Shown here in pieces: positions 25,476 through 35,375 of a DNA stretch of 64,000 bases (position 1 is its first letter; each line of letters begins with the position of its first letter). Source of the DNA: Marinobacter segnicrescens (GTDB taxonomy: Bacteria > Pseudomonadota > Gammaproteobacteria > Pseudomonadales > Oleiphilaceae); assembly GCF_900111555.1 (NCBI RefSeq), contig NZ_FOHZ01000003.1:41767-105766 (forward strand). Reading direction: 5' to 3'. Made by a program: the position numbers and the translations under genes. The notes beneath the pieces were generated by a model, which saw only the letters and a list, made by a program, of their open reading frames with translations, searched no databases and was not told the origin of the DNA.

Positions 25476-25795
25476 CACAGGGTCAGCACAAAACCAACGG
25501 CGACCGCCAGCAGGAGCAACAAAAACCACCGGGCATAGAACTCGCCGGCATCGTTCACCGGGGGAACACTGCGGCCATCCTCCGTGGCGGCGCCTTCGTA
25601 CTCTGCGATCAGACGCCGGGCCTCCAGGTAATCGTCTTCGTCCACCTGCACATTGGTAAAGCCAGCGGCGCCGATTTCCCCCAACCCGCCCTGGAGATAG
25701 TGGCCGCCCACGTGGGCACTGATGCCGTGGGCCCCCAGCAGACCGGCAATGATATGGGCCTCGGTAAGGTCCCGGGCGTTATAGGCTATCTGCAT
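25475..25795 (-). CDS. DUF2007 domain protein with C-terminal membrane anchor
   Basis: 106 residues. The N-terminal 70 (MQIAYNARDLTEAHIIAGLL ... VQVDEDDYLEARRLIAEYE) match the DUF2007 putative signal-transducing domain, a small ACT-like fold. A C-terminal helix (WFLLLLLAVAVGFVLTL) should anchor it in the membrane. GGGAGGCGG precedes ATG 25795. Role unknown; it is the first gene of the run leading to the small lipoprotein and DUF2238 genes, divergent from NnrU. Confidence 0.82.
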   Translation of the reverse strand: MQIAYNARDLTEAHIIAGLLGAHGISAHVGGHYLQGGLGEIGAAGFTNVQVDEDDYLEARRLIAEYEGAATEDGRSVPPVNDAGEFYARWFLLLLLAVAVGFVLTL

Positions 25796-26005
25796 CGTCC
25801 GCCTCCCCTGATGGGTACGGGAAAACCCGAAGCAAAGAAGCAGCTCCGGACACCTTGTCAGTGTAGTCACTGCGGTGAGTGCCTGCCTTGCTATTTACGG
25901 AATCGTCACCGAATTCGATTGATCGCGGCGGGATTCGCGAATCTGCAGCATGGGGAACTATACTGCGGGACAACTTCTTCCATACGATTTCAAGGACACC
26001 GTGTC

Positions 26006-26575
26006 ATGGGAATACTTGTACTCGGACTGATTATTTTTCTCGGTATCCATTCTCTGTCCATCGTAAACGAACCCCTGCGCAACCGAATGGTGCAATCGAT
26101 GGGCGAAGGGGCCTTCAAGGGGATCTATTCCGCGATTGCCCTGGTGGGCCTGGTGCTGATTTTCTGGGGATATGGCGCGGCAAGGCTTGACCCGGTACTG
26201 CTGTACAGCCCGCCAGCCTGGCTTCGTCACCTGGCCATGCTTTTGCTGGTGCCGGTGTTCCCGCTGTTGTTCGCCGCCTACTTCCCCGGCCGGATCAGCC
26301 GCACCCTCAAGCATCCCATGCTGGTGGCGGTCAAGCTTTGGGCCGTAGCTCACCTGCTGGCAAATGGCATGGCTCACGATGTGCTATTGTTCGGCGCCTT
26401 CCTGGCGTGGGCCGTAGTCGACCGCATCTCCCTCAAACGCAGAACAGCCCGGGACATCCCCACACTTCCCGCACAACCGTTCAACGACCTGATCGCGTTA
26501 GTAGGCGGCCTGGCTGTTTACGTGCTGTTCGTGGTCTGGGCGCACCAGTGGCTTATCGGAGTCGCCCCGGTGTAA
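26006..26575 (+). CDS. NnrU family membrane protein
   Basis: 189 residues, five to six membrane helices. Family signs: the start [37 protein letters not shown], then [19 protein letters not shown] and [20 protein letters not shown] with conserved His residues. NnrU was found near denitrification genes; a related protein is the isomerase Z-ISO, which binds haem through such histidines. No denitrification gene is nearby. AAGGAC (25992-25997) precedes ATG 26006; upstream in-frame ATGs overlap the divergent DUF2007 gene. Confidence 0.87.
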   Translation: MGILVLGLIIFLGIHSLSIVNEPLRNRMVQSMGEGAFKGIYSAIALVGLVLIFWGYGAARLDPVLLYSPPAWLRHLAMLLLVPVFPLLFAAYFPGRISRTLKHPMLVAVKLWAVAHLLANGMAHDVLLFGAFLAWAVVDRISLKRRTARDIPTLPAQPFNDLIALVGGLAVYVLFVVWAHQWLIGVAPV

Positions 26576-26693
26576 CGGGCCGCGACTATCTGTCACGCAC
26601 AACCCGGGCGTAAAAGATGACGGCGGGCGGATTCCGGGCTTAACTGTAGTCACAGGCACCAACAATAAAGTGTCAGACGGCAGGAGTAAGACC

Positions 26694-28271
26694 ATGAAAA
26701 TCGGAATCCCCAGGGAAGTCTATCCCGACGAACGACGGGTGGCTGCAACGCCGCCCTCGGTGCAGAAACTCATCAAACTTGGATACGAGGTGGTCGTCGA
26801 GGCTGGTGCCGGCGAAGCGGCCGATTACAGCGACGAGAGCTACCAGAACGCCGGCGCCGCCATCGCGGTGGACACGCTCTCCCTCTGGAAGGAATCGGAC
26901 TTCATCCTCAAGGTGCGGGCACCGACCGAACATCCAGGCACTCACAAACACGAACTCGACATGATTCGTGAGGGTGCGCACCTGGCCGGCTATATCTGGC
27001 CAGCCCAGAACCCCCAACTGCTGGAAACACTGGCGGAGAAGCAGGTCAATGCTTTCGCCATTGATGCCCTCCCACGTATCAGCCGGGCCCAGAAAATGGA
27101 CGCCCTCAGCGCCATGGCCAACATTGCCGGCTACCGCGCGGTGATCGAGGCAGCCAACCAGTTCGGGCGTTTCTTTACCGGCCAGGTCACCGCCGCAGGC
27201 AAGGTGCCCCCGGCGAAAATCATGGTCATCGGCGCAGGCGTGGCTGGCCTGGCCGCCATCGGTACCGCCAACAGTATGGGGGCCGTGGTGCGGGCCTTTG
27301 ACACCCGCCTGGAGGTCAAGGAACAGGTGGAAAGCATGGGCGCCGAGTTTCTGGAACTGGACTTCGGCGGCGAGGAAGGCAGTGGTGGCGGTGGCTACGC
27401 CAAGCAGATGAGTGATGAGTTCATCAAGGCAGAAATGGCCCTGTTCGCCGAACAGGCCAAAGAGGTGGATATCATCATCACCACCGCCCTGATCCCCGGC
27501 AAGCCAGCGCCGAAGCTGATCACCGCCGAGATGGTTCAGTCCATGAAGCCCGGCAGTGTCATTGTGGACCTCGCCTCCGAACGCGGTGGCAACTGCGAGC
27601 TGACCGAGCCTGGCAAGGTGGTGGAAAGGCATGGTGTACGCCTGATCGGTTATACTGACCTGCCCAGTCGCATGGCCAAGGTGGCCAGTGATCTCTACGC
27701 CACCAACCTGGTCCACCTGATGACCGAACTGACACCAGAGAAGGATGGCCAGCCGGTGGTGAATATGGAGGATGCGGTGATTCGCGGGGTGACCGTGGTC
27801 CACCAGGGCGATGTCACTTGGCCGCCGCCCCAACCGGAAGCGCCCACCAGCACCGCACCACCCCCTGGTACGGAAGAGCCCTCACCAGCGACAACAACCG
27901 CAACGAAGGGTCCATCACCGGCGAAGCGCCTGACGGGCAAAATCGCCCTGCTGGCCGTAACCGCACTGGCTCTCTACGGTGTAGGGGCCTATGCGCCGGA
28001 GAGCTTCCTGCGGCACTTTACGGTTTTCGTGCTGGCCTGTTTCATCGGCTGGCAGGTGATCTGGAATGTCACACCCTCGCTACACACCCCCCTGATGAGC
28101 GTGACCAACGCCATCAGCGGCATCATCGTGATTGGTGCCCTGCTCCACCTGGCGCAGGCTGAACATGCAGCGGTTGGCATCCTGTCCTTCGTGGCGGTAC
28201 TGATTGCCATGATCAATGTGTCCGGTGGGTTCCGGGTGACCCATCGCATGCTCAAGATGTTCCATCGATAG
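26694..28271 (+). CDS. pntA: NAD(P) transhydrogenase alpha subunit (PntA)
   Basis: 525 residues. Domain I has the NAD-binding features [40 protein letters not shown] and the RQD-like [19 protein letters not shown] Pro/Thr/Ser-rich linker follows at about 380-415 ([16 protein letters not shown]). Four C-terminal membrane helices (from about 425) form part of domain II. It works with PntB in the inner membrane, using the proton gradient to reduce NADP with NADH. It is the fused form as in E. coli, not the split PntAA/PntAB. ATG 26694 follows AGGAG; the pntB start is 12 bases downstream. Confidence 0.96.
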   Translation: MKIGIPREVYPDERRVAATPPSVQKLIKLGYEVVVEAGAGEAADYSDESYQNAGAAIAVDTLSLWKESDFILKVRAPTEHPGTHKHELDMIREGAHLAGYIWPAQNPQLLETLAEKQVNAFAIDALPRISRAQKMDALSAMANIAGYRAVIEAANQFGRFFTGQVTAAGKVPPAKIMVIGAGVAGLAAIGTANSMGAVVRAFDTRLEVKEQVESMGAEFLELDFGGEEGSGGGGYAKQMSDEFIKAEMALFAEQAKEVDIIITTALIPGKPAPKLITAEMVQSMKPGSVIVDLASERGGNCELTEPGKVVERHGVRLIGYTDLPSRMAKVASDLYATNLVHLMTELTPEKDGQPVVNMEDAVIRGVTVVHQGDVTWPPPQPEAPTSTAPPPGTEEPSPATTTATKGPSPAKRLTGKIALLAVTALALYGVGAYAPESFLRHFTVFVLACFIGWQVIWNVTPSLHTPLMSVTNAISGIIVIGALLHLAQAEHAAVGILSFVAVLIAMINVSGGFRVTHRMLKMFHR

Positions 28272-28283
28272 GAGGCGTGATTC

Positions 28284-29675
28284 ATGAGTAGTGGACTGAT
28301 CAGCGTCGCCTATGTGGTGGCCAGCATTCTCTTTATCCTCAGCCTGGGGGGCCTCGCCCACCAGGAATCTGCCCGCCGGGGTAACTGGTACGGGGTCGCA
28401 GGTATTGTCATTGCGCTCGCCGCGACCATGGCCGGGTTCGAGACCGCCGACCTGACCTGGGTTGTCGCCGCCATGGTGATCGGTGCGGCTATCGGGCTGC
28501 CCATTGCCAACAAGGTGGAAATGACCCAGATGCCCCAGCTGGTGGCCCTGCTGCACAGCTTCGTGGGCCTGGCCGCTGTGCTGGTGGGATTTGCCAGCTA
28601 TATCGATCCGTTGGTGATCATGGTGGGGGCTGAACACACCATCAAGCTGGTGGAAATCTTTGTGGGCATCTTTATCGGGGCTGTCACCTTCACTGGCTCA
28701 CTGGTGGCCTGTGGCAAGCTGGATGGACGAATCGACAGCAAGGCCCTTACCCTGCCCGGGCGCCACTGGATGAACCTGGCCGCCGTGATTGTGTGTGTAC
28801 TGCTGGGGGCGGCGTTCCTTGGCAGTGACAGCATGGCCCTGAGCATTGCCATACTGGCACTGATGGCAGTGATAGCAGCCGTACTGGGTGTACACCTGAT
28901 CATGGCTATTGGCGGCGCCGATATGCCGGTGGTGGTTTCCATGCTCAACAGCTACTCCGGGTGGGCGGCGGCTGCCATCGGCTTCATGCTGGGCAACGAC
29001 CTGCTGATTGTTACCGGTGCCCTGGTGGGAAGCAGTGGCGCGATTCTCAGCTATATCATGTGCCGGGCCATGAACCGTTCGTTTATCAGCGTGATCCTGG
29101 GGGGCTTTGGCCAGACCTCCTCCAGCAGTGCGACAGCGGATGAGGACCAGACAGTCCAGGAAATTTCAGTGGAGGAGCTGGCCGAGGAGCTGCGCAATGC
29201 GGATTCGGTGATTATCGTGCCCGGCTACGGCATGGCTGTGGCACAGGCCCAGAACGGGATCAGCGAGATCACGAAACTGTTGCGGGAGCGGGGCATCAAC
29301 GTGCGCTTCGGCATCCACCCTGTGGCGGGCCGGCTACCCGGTCATATGAACGTGCTACTGGCGGAGGCCCATGTGCCCTACGACATCGTGCTGGAAATGG
29401 ACGAAATCAATGACGATTTCCCCAAAACTGACGTGGTCCTCGTAATTGGTGCCAACGACACCGTCAATCCGGCCGCTGCCGAGGACCCGAACAGCCCCAT
29501 TGCCGGCATGCCGGTGCTGGAAGTCTGGAAAGCCCGGCAGGTTGTCATCCTCAAGCGCGGGATGGCTACGGGCTACTCCGGTGTGGAGAACCCGTTGTTC
29601 TTCCGGGAAAACAGCCACATGTTGTTCGGCGATGCCAAGGACTCGGTGGACCGGCTGCTAGGCGCACTGAGATAG
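28284..29675 (+). CDS. pntB: NAD(P) transhydrogenase beta subunit (PntB)
   Basis: 463 residues. The first 270 or so are about nine membrane helices of domain II; the proton-channel region includes [15 protein letters not shown] and [21 protein letters not shown]. The C-terminal domain III binds [39 protein letters not shown] and [14 protein letters not shown]. The domain ends with the usual [16 protein letters not shown] segment. AGGAGG precedes ATG 28284. It forms an operon with pntA. Confidence 0.97.
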   Translation: MSSGLISVAYVVASILFILSLGGLAHQESARRGNWYGVAGIVIALAATMAGFETADLTWVVAAMVIGAAIGLPIANKVEMTQMPQLVALLHSFVGLAAVLVGFASYIDPLVIMVGAEHTIKLVEIFVGIFIGAVTFTGSLVACGKLDGRIDSKALTLPGRHWMNLAAVIVCVLLGAAFLGSDSMALSIAILALMAVIAAVLGVHLIMAIGGADMPVVVSMLNSYSGWAAAAIGFMLGNDLLIVTGALVGSSGAILSYIMCRAMNRSFISVILGGFGQTSSSSATADEDQTVQEISVEELAEELRNADSVIIVPGYGMAVAQAQNGISEITKLLRERGINVRFGIHPVAGRLPGHMNVLLAEAHVPYDIVLEMDEINDDFPKTDVVLVIGANDTVNPAAAEDPNSPIAGMPVLEVWKARQVVILKRGMATGYSGVENPLFFRENSHMLFGDAKDSVDRLLGALR

Positions 29676-29685
29676 CACCCGGATA

Positions 29686-29712
29686 TGACGGACCGGCCCC
29701 CCCGGTCCGTCA
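29686..29712 (+). terminator. Hairpin after pntB
   Basis: An 11-bp perfect stem, TGACGGACCGG (29686-29696) with CCGGTCCGTCA (29702-29712), lies 10 bases after the pntB stop. No T-run follows. Confidence 0.5.
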
Positions 29713-29849
29713 CGGTCGACCCCGTCTTGCGATAAACATGTGCAGGCTCGGCGACTGTAAAGACTCCGCAAAACTGGCAGCGAACGCCTGACAGGTTCAC
29801 CCTGTGCAGGTAAAGTCTTTAGATACAGACACCGAGCAGGACTGAATCC

Positions 29850-30383
29850 ATGCCCACATTCCACCAGATTCCGGTCAAGGAAAACGTCCGTGCAACGCGG
29901 AACGCCCTGTTGCTGGTTCTGGCAGTGGTGCTGACCGGCTGTGCCTCCTCGCCGGATGTAGCGGACCGCCGCCAGTCACCCATCCCGGTTTACGGCACGC
30001 CGGTGGCAGGCGATAACGAGCGGGTAAGCCGACTGCAGGACGTGTTCGACCGGTACGAGGGTACTCCCTACCGCTACGGTGGCACTACCGCCAGGGGGTT
30101 CGACTGTTCCGGCTTTATCGGACAGGCCTACCAGGAAGCGTTTGGCATGGAACTGCCCAGAACCACCTCGGCCATGCTCAGCCACGGCACGCCTGTATCG
30201 TCGCGGGAGCTTCAGCCAGGGGATGTGGTGTTTTTCCGGATTCGGGGCAAGGAGCAACACGCGGGAATTTTCATGGGCGGTGACGACTTCATCCATGCGT
30301 CTACCTCGGTAGGCGTCACCCGCTCATCCTTAAATGGCTATTACTGGCGGGACCGCTTCACCCAGGCCCGACGCTTCGACTGA
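29850..30383 (+). CDS. NlpC/P60 family lipoprotein (peptidoglycan endopeptidase)
   Basis: 177 residues. The signal with lipobox LVLAVVLTGCASS makes a lipoprotein. The NlpC/P60 domain has the catalytic Cys in TTARGFDCSGFIGQAY (about C89), His in EQHAGIFMG and a second His/polar residue in DFIHASTSVGVTRSSL. It probably cuts cell-wall cross-peptides at the outer membrane, like Spr/MepS. The 3' end overlaps the convergent CPBP gene by 26 bases. Confidence 0.93.
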   Translation: MPTFHQIPVKENVRATRNALLLVLAVVLTGCASSPDVADRRQSPIPVYGTPVAGDNERVSRLQDVFDRYEGTPYRYGGTTARGFDCSGFIGQAYQEAFGMELPRTTSAMLSHGTPVSSRELQPGDVVFFRIRGKEQHAGIFMGGDDFIHASTSVGVTRSSLNGYYWRDRFTQARRFD

Positions 30384-30957
30384 GCCCGAACAGCTGCGGG
30401 TAGCGACGTAACACCAGGATCACCACCAGGTCATAGACCGCATGCCACACCATCACCAGCTGGATACTGTCGGTGAGTGCATAGGCCACCCCGAATACCG
30501 CCCCCAATGCCGTCGCCACCAGAAAATAGGCCCGCGACATGGCATGGGCAAGCCCGAAAACGACTGCCCCTGCGAAGACGCCTGTCACAGTTCCCAGATG
30601 CTCCCCGACCCAGCCCTGAATGACCGCCCGGAACAGCAGTTCTTCACCGACACCAGCTAATACCGCAAGTCCAATCAAAACAGGCCATGACTGGGATCGC
30701 ACAAAGCGGTGCAGGTCGCGGATATGTTTCTGCAAGCTGTCGGAGGACAGGACATCTGTGATCGAGAGTAACAGCAGCAGTCCATAGGTCAGCACGCCAC
30801 CAGCAACGCCCCAGGCAAGATAGCCCAACACCGGCAGACCTTCAGTAGCCACCGGAATATCAAACAGCCACAGGGGCAGCAGCCCCAGGACAACGATGCC
30901 CGCCTGGAACAACAGCCCCACCGCCGGAGAAAAACCACGTTTTCGCTGTACTGCCAT
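30358..30957 (-). CDS. CPBP family intramembrane metalloprotease
   Basis: 199 residues with about six membrane helices. CPBP (Abi) motifs: the EExxxR motif in GVGEELLFRAVIQGW (about 107-120) and the later His segments FGLAHAMSRAY and MVWHAVYDLVVILVL. These residues form the metal and catalytic site of Rce1-type proteases. The target is unknown. Convergent with the NlpC/P60 gene, with a 26-base overlap at the 3' ends. Confidence 0.88.
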   Translation of the reverse strand: MAVQRKRGFSPAVGLLFQAGIVVLGLLPLWLFDIPVATEGLPVLGYLAWGVAGGVLTYGLLLLLSITDVLSSDSLQKHIRDLHRFVRSQSWPVLIGLAVLAGVGEELLFRAVIQGWVGEHLGTVTGVFAGAVVFGLAHAMSRAYFLVATALGAVFGVAYALTDSIQLVMVWHAVYDLVVILVLRRYPQLFGLSRSVGPG

Positions 30958-31135
30958 CGATTACTGCCTTATTTACCGGATCTGATAGAAGACCTTGCCG
31001 GATCGCAATCCCGCGTTACCAGAGAGGCCCGTCGCCCGGAATTACATGACTAGCACGAAACTGAGCAGAAAATAGACACGCTCACAGTTTCCGCTAGTAT
31101 TTAGTCAACAGGCACACAACCGGGGAGCGTGAGCC

Positions 31136-31750
31136 ATGAAACTGCCAATGTCCTTTCGCCAACTTTGTCTGACACTGATGCTGGGGCTGGCCTGGTTGCC
31201 GATTTCGGCCGCCGGTCAATCGGCAGAAGAGCTACTCAAGGAAATCAACGAGCGCAAGGAACGGATCAATCAGTTCAGGGCGCTGCTCAATGATCCGGAC
31301 CAGACCACCCGGCTGGCTGCACTGGACGTGATGCTCAAATCGGAGGATCCCGCCATGAAGGAGATCGCCTATGGAGCCGGCTTCAGCAGTGCCGATGATG
31401 CCATGCGGGCCCTGGCGCTAAAAGGCAAATTCAGGGATCTACAGGTAATTCCTTTCAAGTTGACCTTACAGCAGGAGACCACTGAGACTGAAGAAAAAAT
31501 ACTTCAGAAATGGGCCGGTACCTACCGCTTCCAATTGGCTGAATTCAACGAAGCCTCTGGGCGATTCGTATTTGTGGGGAATGACCATAACAGTCGTAAC
31601 AATGGCCAGGTCAGCGGAACCGGCATGGAATTTCAAGGAGGCTATTGCCGGGGTGATTTTACGCTCGGGGATGGCGCATCACTGATTGGCGAAATACGCT
31701 GCCAAGGTGGTTACGAAGGTACCTACATAGCCAGCGCCCGGCTCCACTGA
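31136..31750 (+). CDS. Secreted protein of unknown function
   Basis: 204 residues. A signal peptide (QLCLTLMLGLAWLPISAAGQ) is followed by a charged helical region (SAEELLKEINERKERINQFR) and a stretch with HEAT-like character (DQTTRLAALDVMLKSEDPAM). The C-terminal half is beta-rich with two Cys (GYCRGDF, IRCQGGY) that may pair. I do not recognise a family. GGGGAG precedes ATG 31136. Its stop is 9 bases from that of the convergent trypsin-like gene. Confidence 0.8.
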   Translation: MKLPMSFRQLCLTLMLGLAWLPISAAGQSAEELLKEINERKERINQFRALLNDPDQTTRLAALDVMLKSEDPAMKEIAYGAGFSSADDAMRALALKGKFRDLQVIPFKLTLQQETTETEEKILQKWAGTYRFQLAEFNEASGRFVFVGNDHNSRNNGQVSGTGMEFQGGYCRGDFTLGDGASLIGEIRCQGGYEGTYIASARLH

Positions 31751-31759
31751 AAGTGCACA

Positions 31760-32857
31760 CTACATGGGAGGAATCCGCAGTTCAGCCAGCCCGACAGAGG
31801 ATGGGTCACCCCAATGGGAGTGAATTCGCAGCATAACCTGTCTGGCCCGCACTGGCGCAAACCGGACGGTGCGCGCCGGTTCGGACTGAAAGTAGGTACC
31901 GGTATACACGGGCATCCAGCCGCCCTCCCCGGTTGTCCGGATCAACACCTCGAAATCCCTTGGCAGCCGTTCTGATGGCGCCACTCCCTCGCCCACCAGT
32001 TCAACCCGGTCAATGGCCACAGCCCGGTCACCCGCCAGGTCCACAATAACTTCGAGGGGGAACTCTCCTGCCCGGGCCAGCCATGGGGCCTTGCCACTCC
32101 CCAACAGGTTCGTTGCCCGGTGATCGCTGTCCAGCGGTGCGCTGGACCAGCTCAGAACTTCGGTAACAAGGTTGCCTGAGTCGGCCGGGCCGACCTCCTC
32201 AGGTTGCTCGCCGGCAGACTCACGCTTCGCAGTTGCCAGTCCGAAGAACGGTCTCAGGGTTTCCAGGGCACGGTCAAACCGCAAAGCACGCCCGTCACCA
32301 GTGTCCGGGTCCACGGACATCAGGAGCCCGACAGGTAGGCTACCCAGCGTCACCAGACTGCCACTCAGCCCCTTGAACAACTGATCCTGCTCACCAACCG
32401 GGCTAACGCGGATGTAGAGGATGCCTACGTCGGATACCAACACATGCCTCCGACTGACACTGCCATCAGGGTTGACTGAAACCACCTGGCCAGAACCGGC
32501 TGAGGCAAGTTGGCTGTCAAGGCTCACCACCTGGTCAATGGCGGTGCCACACCCTGACGTAATCCCTCCGGTAACCCGGAGAATAGCCAGGTCATAGCCG
32601 AACACCTGCAGAAGGTCCCCGTCGCCCCGGGGCCGCCCATTGCCTGTGCCAACCAGCGTTGAGAAGAGACTGTCGCCAACCACGTGGGCCGGCGTAACCG
32701 CGTAGCACTCACCAAGCCGTCCCATCAGTACCGCCTGGCCCTGCTCTCCGGCGTTGATGAAAGCCTGGCTGGGCCCGGCGGCGAAGACAGGGGTGGCCAG
32801 GGCCAGGCATAACAGCAGCGCCTGGATCAGAGTGACAAACAACCTGTGCTCAGCCAT
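31760..32857 (-). CDS. Secreted trypsin-like protein with C-terminal discoidin-like domain
   Basis: 365 residues. After a signal peptide (LLLCLALATPVFA) comes a chymotrypsin-type fold with His in CYAVTPAHVVG, Asp in VFGYDLAILRV and Ser in LFKGLSGSLVTL, placed in the order of the catalytic triad. The Ser loop is GLSGS rather than GDSGG, as in viral or pseudo-protease-like members. The C-terminal 130 residues (from about WSSAPLDSDHRATNLL to LRIHSHWGDPSSVGLAEL) have the shape of an F5/8 type C domain, which binds sugars. The start overlaps the preceding membrane protein gene by 8 bases. Activity and substrate are unknown. Confidence 0.65.
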   Translation of the reverse strand: MAEHRLFVTLIQALLLCLALATPVFAAGPSQAFINAGEQGQAVLMGRLGECYAVTPAHVVGDSLFSTLVGTGNGRPRGDGDLLQVFGYDLAILRVTGGITSGCGTAIDQVVSLDSQLASAGSGQVVSVNPDGSVSRRHVLVSDVGILYIRVSPVGEQDQLFKGLSGSLVTLGSLPVGLLMSVDPDTGDGRALRFDRALETLRPFFGLATAKRESAGEQPEEVGPADSGNLVTEVLSWSSAPLDSDHRATNLLGSGKAPWLARAGEFPLEVIVDLAGDRAVAIDRVELVGEGVAPSERLPRDFEVLIRTTGEGGWMPVYTGTYFQSEPARTVRFAPVRARQVMLRIHSHWGDPSSVGLAELRIPPM

Positions 32858-33830
32858 CTCGTCGCTCCCGCAAGTGCATACCTATTTCGCGGCTTTTCGA
32901 GTAGATCTCCAGGGCAGCAAACAATAGCGCGCCCAGGGCCGCGAGGAACGCAAGCGACGGATCGTAAAGGAAGCGGGCCCAGCGGTGCGCATGGACCTGG
33001 TACCCGGTGCTGCCCAGACGCTCAATCTGGACATAGCTGGCCGCGCCATGGGCGATCAACTGCATGGCATTGACCGCTTCGGTAAACCGCTCCTGGTTGG
33101 CGGGTTCCACCCTGATAAACCCTTCCACGACCGCCTGCCCGGGCTCCTGGCCATCGGCCTCATCCCAGAACCGGATGCGATCGCCCGGATCCAGCACCGT
33201 GTTCCCGGCAACGTAGCGAGTATTCCTGACCCACTGCTGCTCCAGCACACTAATGCTGCCTGACAATAAAATACTGTCGACCTGCGAGGTCACATCATCG
33301 CCAACGGTCAGCACACCCCGAAAGGGCAGGATCATGGGGGTGAGCTCCGGCTTAGTGACCACCACGGCCCAGCTTCCGAGCGTCGTATCCAGCGGTTCAA
33401 CACTGTTCAGTGTCCCCAAAGGGCCTGACGGATTCTGGAGCTTGATACGCAGTGCCTGGATGCCGTGTCGTTGCACCGTTACCTCGGTTCCCCTGCTGAT
33501 GTTCAGATACGTGTCTGCAGGCAACAACACCGAGTCATCACTGGATGCCAGTGGATCGGTCATCAGCCGACCGCCACCAACGAACCACTGGGAGAAAACC
33601 TCATCGGATGTCACCAGTGAGAGGGTTTCCGTCGTCGCCTCCACGGTAAAGATATTGTCCCGGTCTTCACAAAAGGCGATTACTGCGGCCAGCAACAGGG
33701 CGAGCGCGAGAAACGCAGGTATCAGACTGCCACTTTGCCAGGCGACACCCATCGCCCTTCCTGATCCACGAACGGCCGCTGCTAACCACCCTTTGACGCC
33801 GCTTTCCTGGGGCCGATCGGTCTGTTGCAT
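32850..33830 (-). CDS. Bitopic membrane protein with periplasmic domain, unknown function
   Basis: 326 residues. One membrane helix near the N-terminus (LIPAFLALALLLAAVIAF, about 36-53) and one near the C-terminus (LAFLAALGALLFAALEIY, about 294-311) enclose about 240 periplasmic residues that are mostly beta (SPLASSDDS-like, LLPADTYLNISRGTEVTV, LTVGDDVTSQVDSILLSGSI). The short tail is charged (SREIGMHLRERRDG). I know no family. The start ATG shares a base with the upstream stop (TAATG) and the end overlaps the trypsin-like gene, so the three are one coupled unit. Confidence 0.75.
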   Translation of the reverse strand: MQQTDRPQESGVKGWLAAAVRGSGRAMGVAWQSGSLIPAFLALALLLAAVIAFCEDRDNIFTVEATTETLSLVTSDEVFSQWFVGGGRLMTDPLASSDDSVLLPADTYLNISRGTEVTVQRHGIQALRIKLQNPSGPLGTLNSVEPLDTTLGSWAVVVTKPELTPMILPFRGVLTVGDDVTSQVDSILLSGSISVLEQQWVRNTRYVAGNTVLDPGDRIRFWDEADGQEPGQAVVEGFIRVEPANQERFTEAVNAMQLIAHGAASYVQIERLGSTGYQVHAHRWARFLYDPSLAFLAALGALLFAALEIYSKSREIGMHLRERRDG

Positions 33831-34549
33831 TACCGTATTCCGTTTACGGGCGTGTGAACGACCAGGCTGGTTGCCGGCATCATACGATCAAAGCGGCGCC
33901 TCATGATCCTGACTTCAAGCAGGCCGTTGTCCGGTGCTTCCGCCAGCGGTACGGTGCAAACCGTGTCGTAGCCGGTGCGCCGCCCAGAGGTAATGGTCTG
34001 GCAGGCGAGTGTCTTGGGACCACCAGCAAGGTTGGTCAGCACAGCGAAGGTATCGGAGCGACCCGAGTTAACCAGGATGTCCAGGGTGGCGGGTTGTTGC
34101 CAGTCGGTACCCCGCGCCGCGACCAAAACCGGACCATCCGGCACTTGCCGGCAATCTCCTTCGTAGCCCAGTATTGCCAGGTCCTTCGCGTCGTAACCGG
34201 CGAGCTGTTCCCGGTAACGACTCTGGTACTCCAGGGGGACCACCCCCGAGTCAGCGCCGTCTGGCCAGGTGAATGTATTCTCGGACCAGTACAGGCCGTC
34301 CCGGGAAATCACACGAACGCAGATATCATCACTGGCCCGGGTCGCCGAGGCATAAAGTGCCAGGGCGTCACTGGCCGTTGCAGATCCGGCGAGCACACCT
34401 GCCACAACCCGACCACTGACCGAGGCCTCCTCGGTAAACCTTTCCTCAAGGCCTTCACCCTTGAGTCGGGCCACAACATCCTGCGCTGACGAAAGGGAAG
34501 GAAGTGAAACCAGGGCCGCCATAAGCAACAGCCCGAACCGAACAGCCAT
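33830..34549 (-). CDS. Secreted protein, first gene of the three-gene envelope operon
   Basis: 239 residues. A signal peptide (FGLLLMAALVSLPSLSSAQ) is followed by a mostly beta protein. Two Cys pairs are possible (DICVRV, GDCRQV, LACQT, DTVCTV). No family is recognised. ATG 34549 is chosen as the point where the signal peptide starts; the frame continues to 35314 but that overlaps the exporter gene. It is coupled to the membrane protein gene by a TAATG overlap. Confidence 0.72.
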   Translation of the reverse strand: MAVRFGLLLMAALVSLPSLSSAQDVVARLKGEGLEERFTEEASVSGRVVAGVLAGSATASDALALYASATRASDDICVRVISRDGLYWSENTFTWPDGADSGVVPLEYQSRYREQLAGYDAKDLAILGYEGDCRQVPDGPVLVAARGTDWQQPATLDILVNSGRSDTFAVLTNLAGGPKTLACQTITSGRRTGYDTVCTVPLAEAPDNGLLEVRIMRRRFDRMMPATSLVVHTPVNGIR

Positions 34550-34659
34550 AGCATCAATCCTGTTCCTCTGGATTATGCGGCCTGCCTGTACAACCCGGCC
34601 CAGAATCAAACCACGGTTATGTCCATAAATATAGCAGGTAACCTGGCGTCGGCATTCGC

Positions 34660-35268
34660 TTAGCCCAGCCCGCTGATGGCCAGGTGCAACGCGATACCCG
34701 CCATCATCAGGCCGATGAGCCCGTCGATGATCCGCCAGGCAATCGGTCGGGACAGCAGGGGAGCCAGCGCCGAACCACCCCAGGCCAGCCCCCCGAACCA
34801 TAGGATCGAGGCGCTGCTGGCACCGGCGACGAACGAGGTGGCACTCTCCTGCTGTGCGCCGATGGCTGGGATCAGCAGCAACGTATCCAGGTATACCTGG
34901 GGATTGAGGAGGGTAACCGCCAGAGTGGTGAACAACACCCCTTTCAGACTCTTTGCCCCGGCTTCGCCGGTCTCCAGCCGGTTCCGCCCCCGGCCTGCCC
35001 GGACAAACGCCTGTACCGCCAGCCAGCCCAGGAAAACCACACCGAGCCAGCGCAGCACCTCCAGCGCTTCTGGAACCGCCATCAGCGCAGCACTGATCCC
35101 TAGCATCCCGGCACTGAACAGGACGACATCGGAAATCATGCAGAGCCCGGCGGACCACCAGTGGTGCTCCCGCCGGATGGCCTGGCTCAGCACGTAGGCA
35201 TTCTGGGCGCCAATGGCGATGATGATGCCGCCACACACAAGCAATCCAGTAAGATAACTTTCCAGCAC
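34660..35268 (-). CDS. LysE/ArgO family amino acid exporter
   Basis: 202 residues, about six membrane helices. LysE family signs: the start LLVCGGIIIAIGAQNAYVLSQ, ISDVVLFSAGMLGISA, FLGWLAVQAFVRA and TLAVTLLNPQVYLDT with the conserved NPQ/Asp. ArgO exports arginine and LysE lysine. GTG 35268 is chosen because GAGG lies 5 bases upstream and the family N-terminus begins here; the frame to 35358 gives an extra 30 unlikely residues. It is divergent from arfB. Confidence 0.88.
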   Translation of the reverse strand: MLESYLTGLLVCGGIIIAIGAQNAYVLSQAIRREHHWWSAGLCMISDVVLFSAGMLGISAALMAVPEALEVLRWLGVVFLGWLAVQAFVRAGRGRNRLETGEAGAKSLKGVLFTTLAVTLLNPQVYLDTLLLIPAIGAQQESATSFVAGASSASILWFGGLAWGGSALAPLLSRPIAWRIIDGLIGLMMAGIALHLAISGLG

Positions 35269-35375
35269 ACCTGCCTCGATAGGTCTTGGGGGAAAAGCCG
35301 AAAGGATACTCCACCGGCCCGGCATCGCAAGCCTGCGTTTGTTACACTCGTTGGCCAATTCTGTTGAGGTTCATC

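Noticed and set aside
26673..27833. 386-residue minus-strand ORF across pntA
   Set aside because: Mirror frame of pntA, which matches the family throughout.
34549..35314. Upstream extension of the first envelope-operon gene
   Set aside because: It would overlap the ArgO-like gene completely and lacks a sensible protein sequence; the signal peptide starts at 34549.
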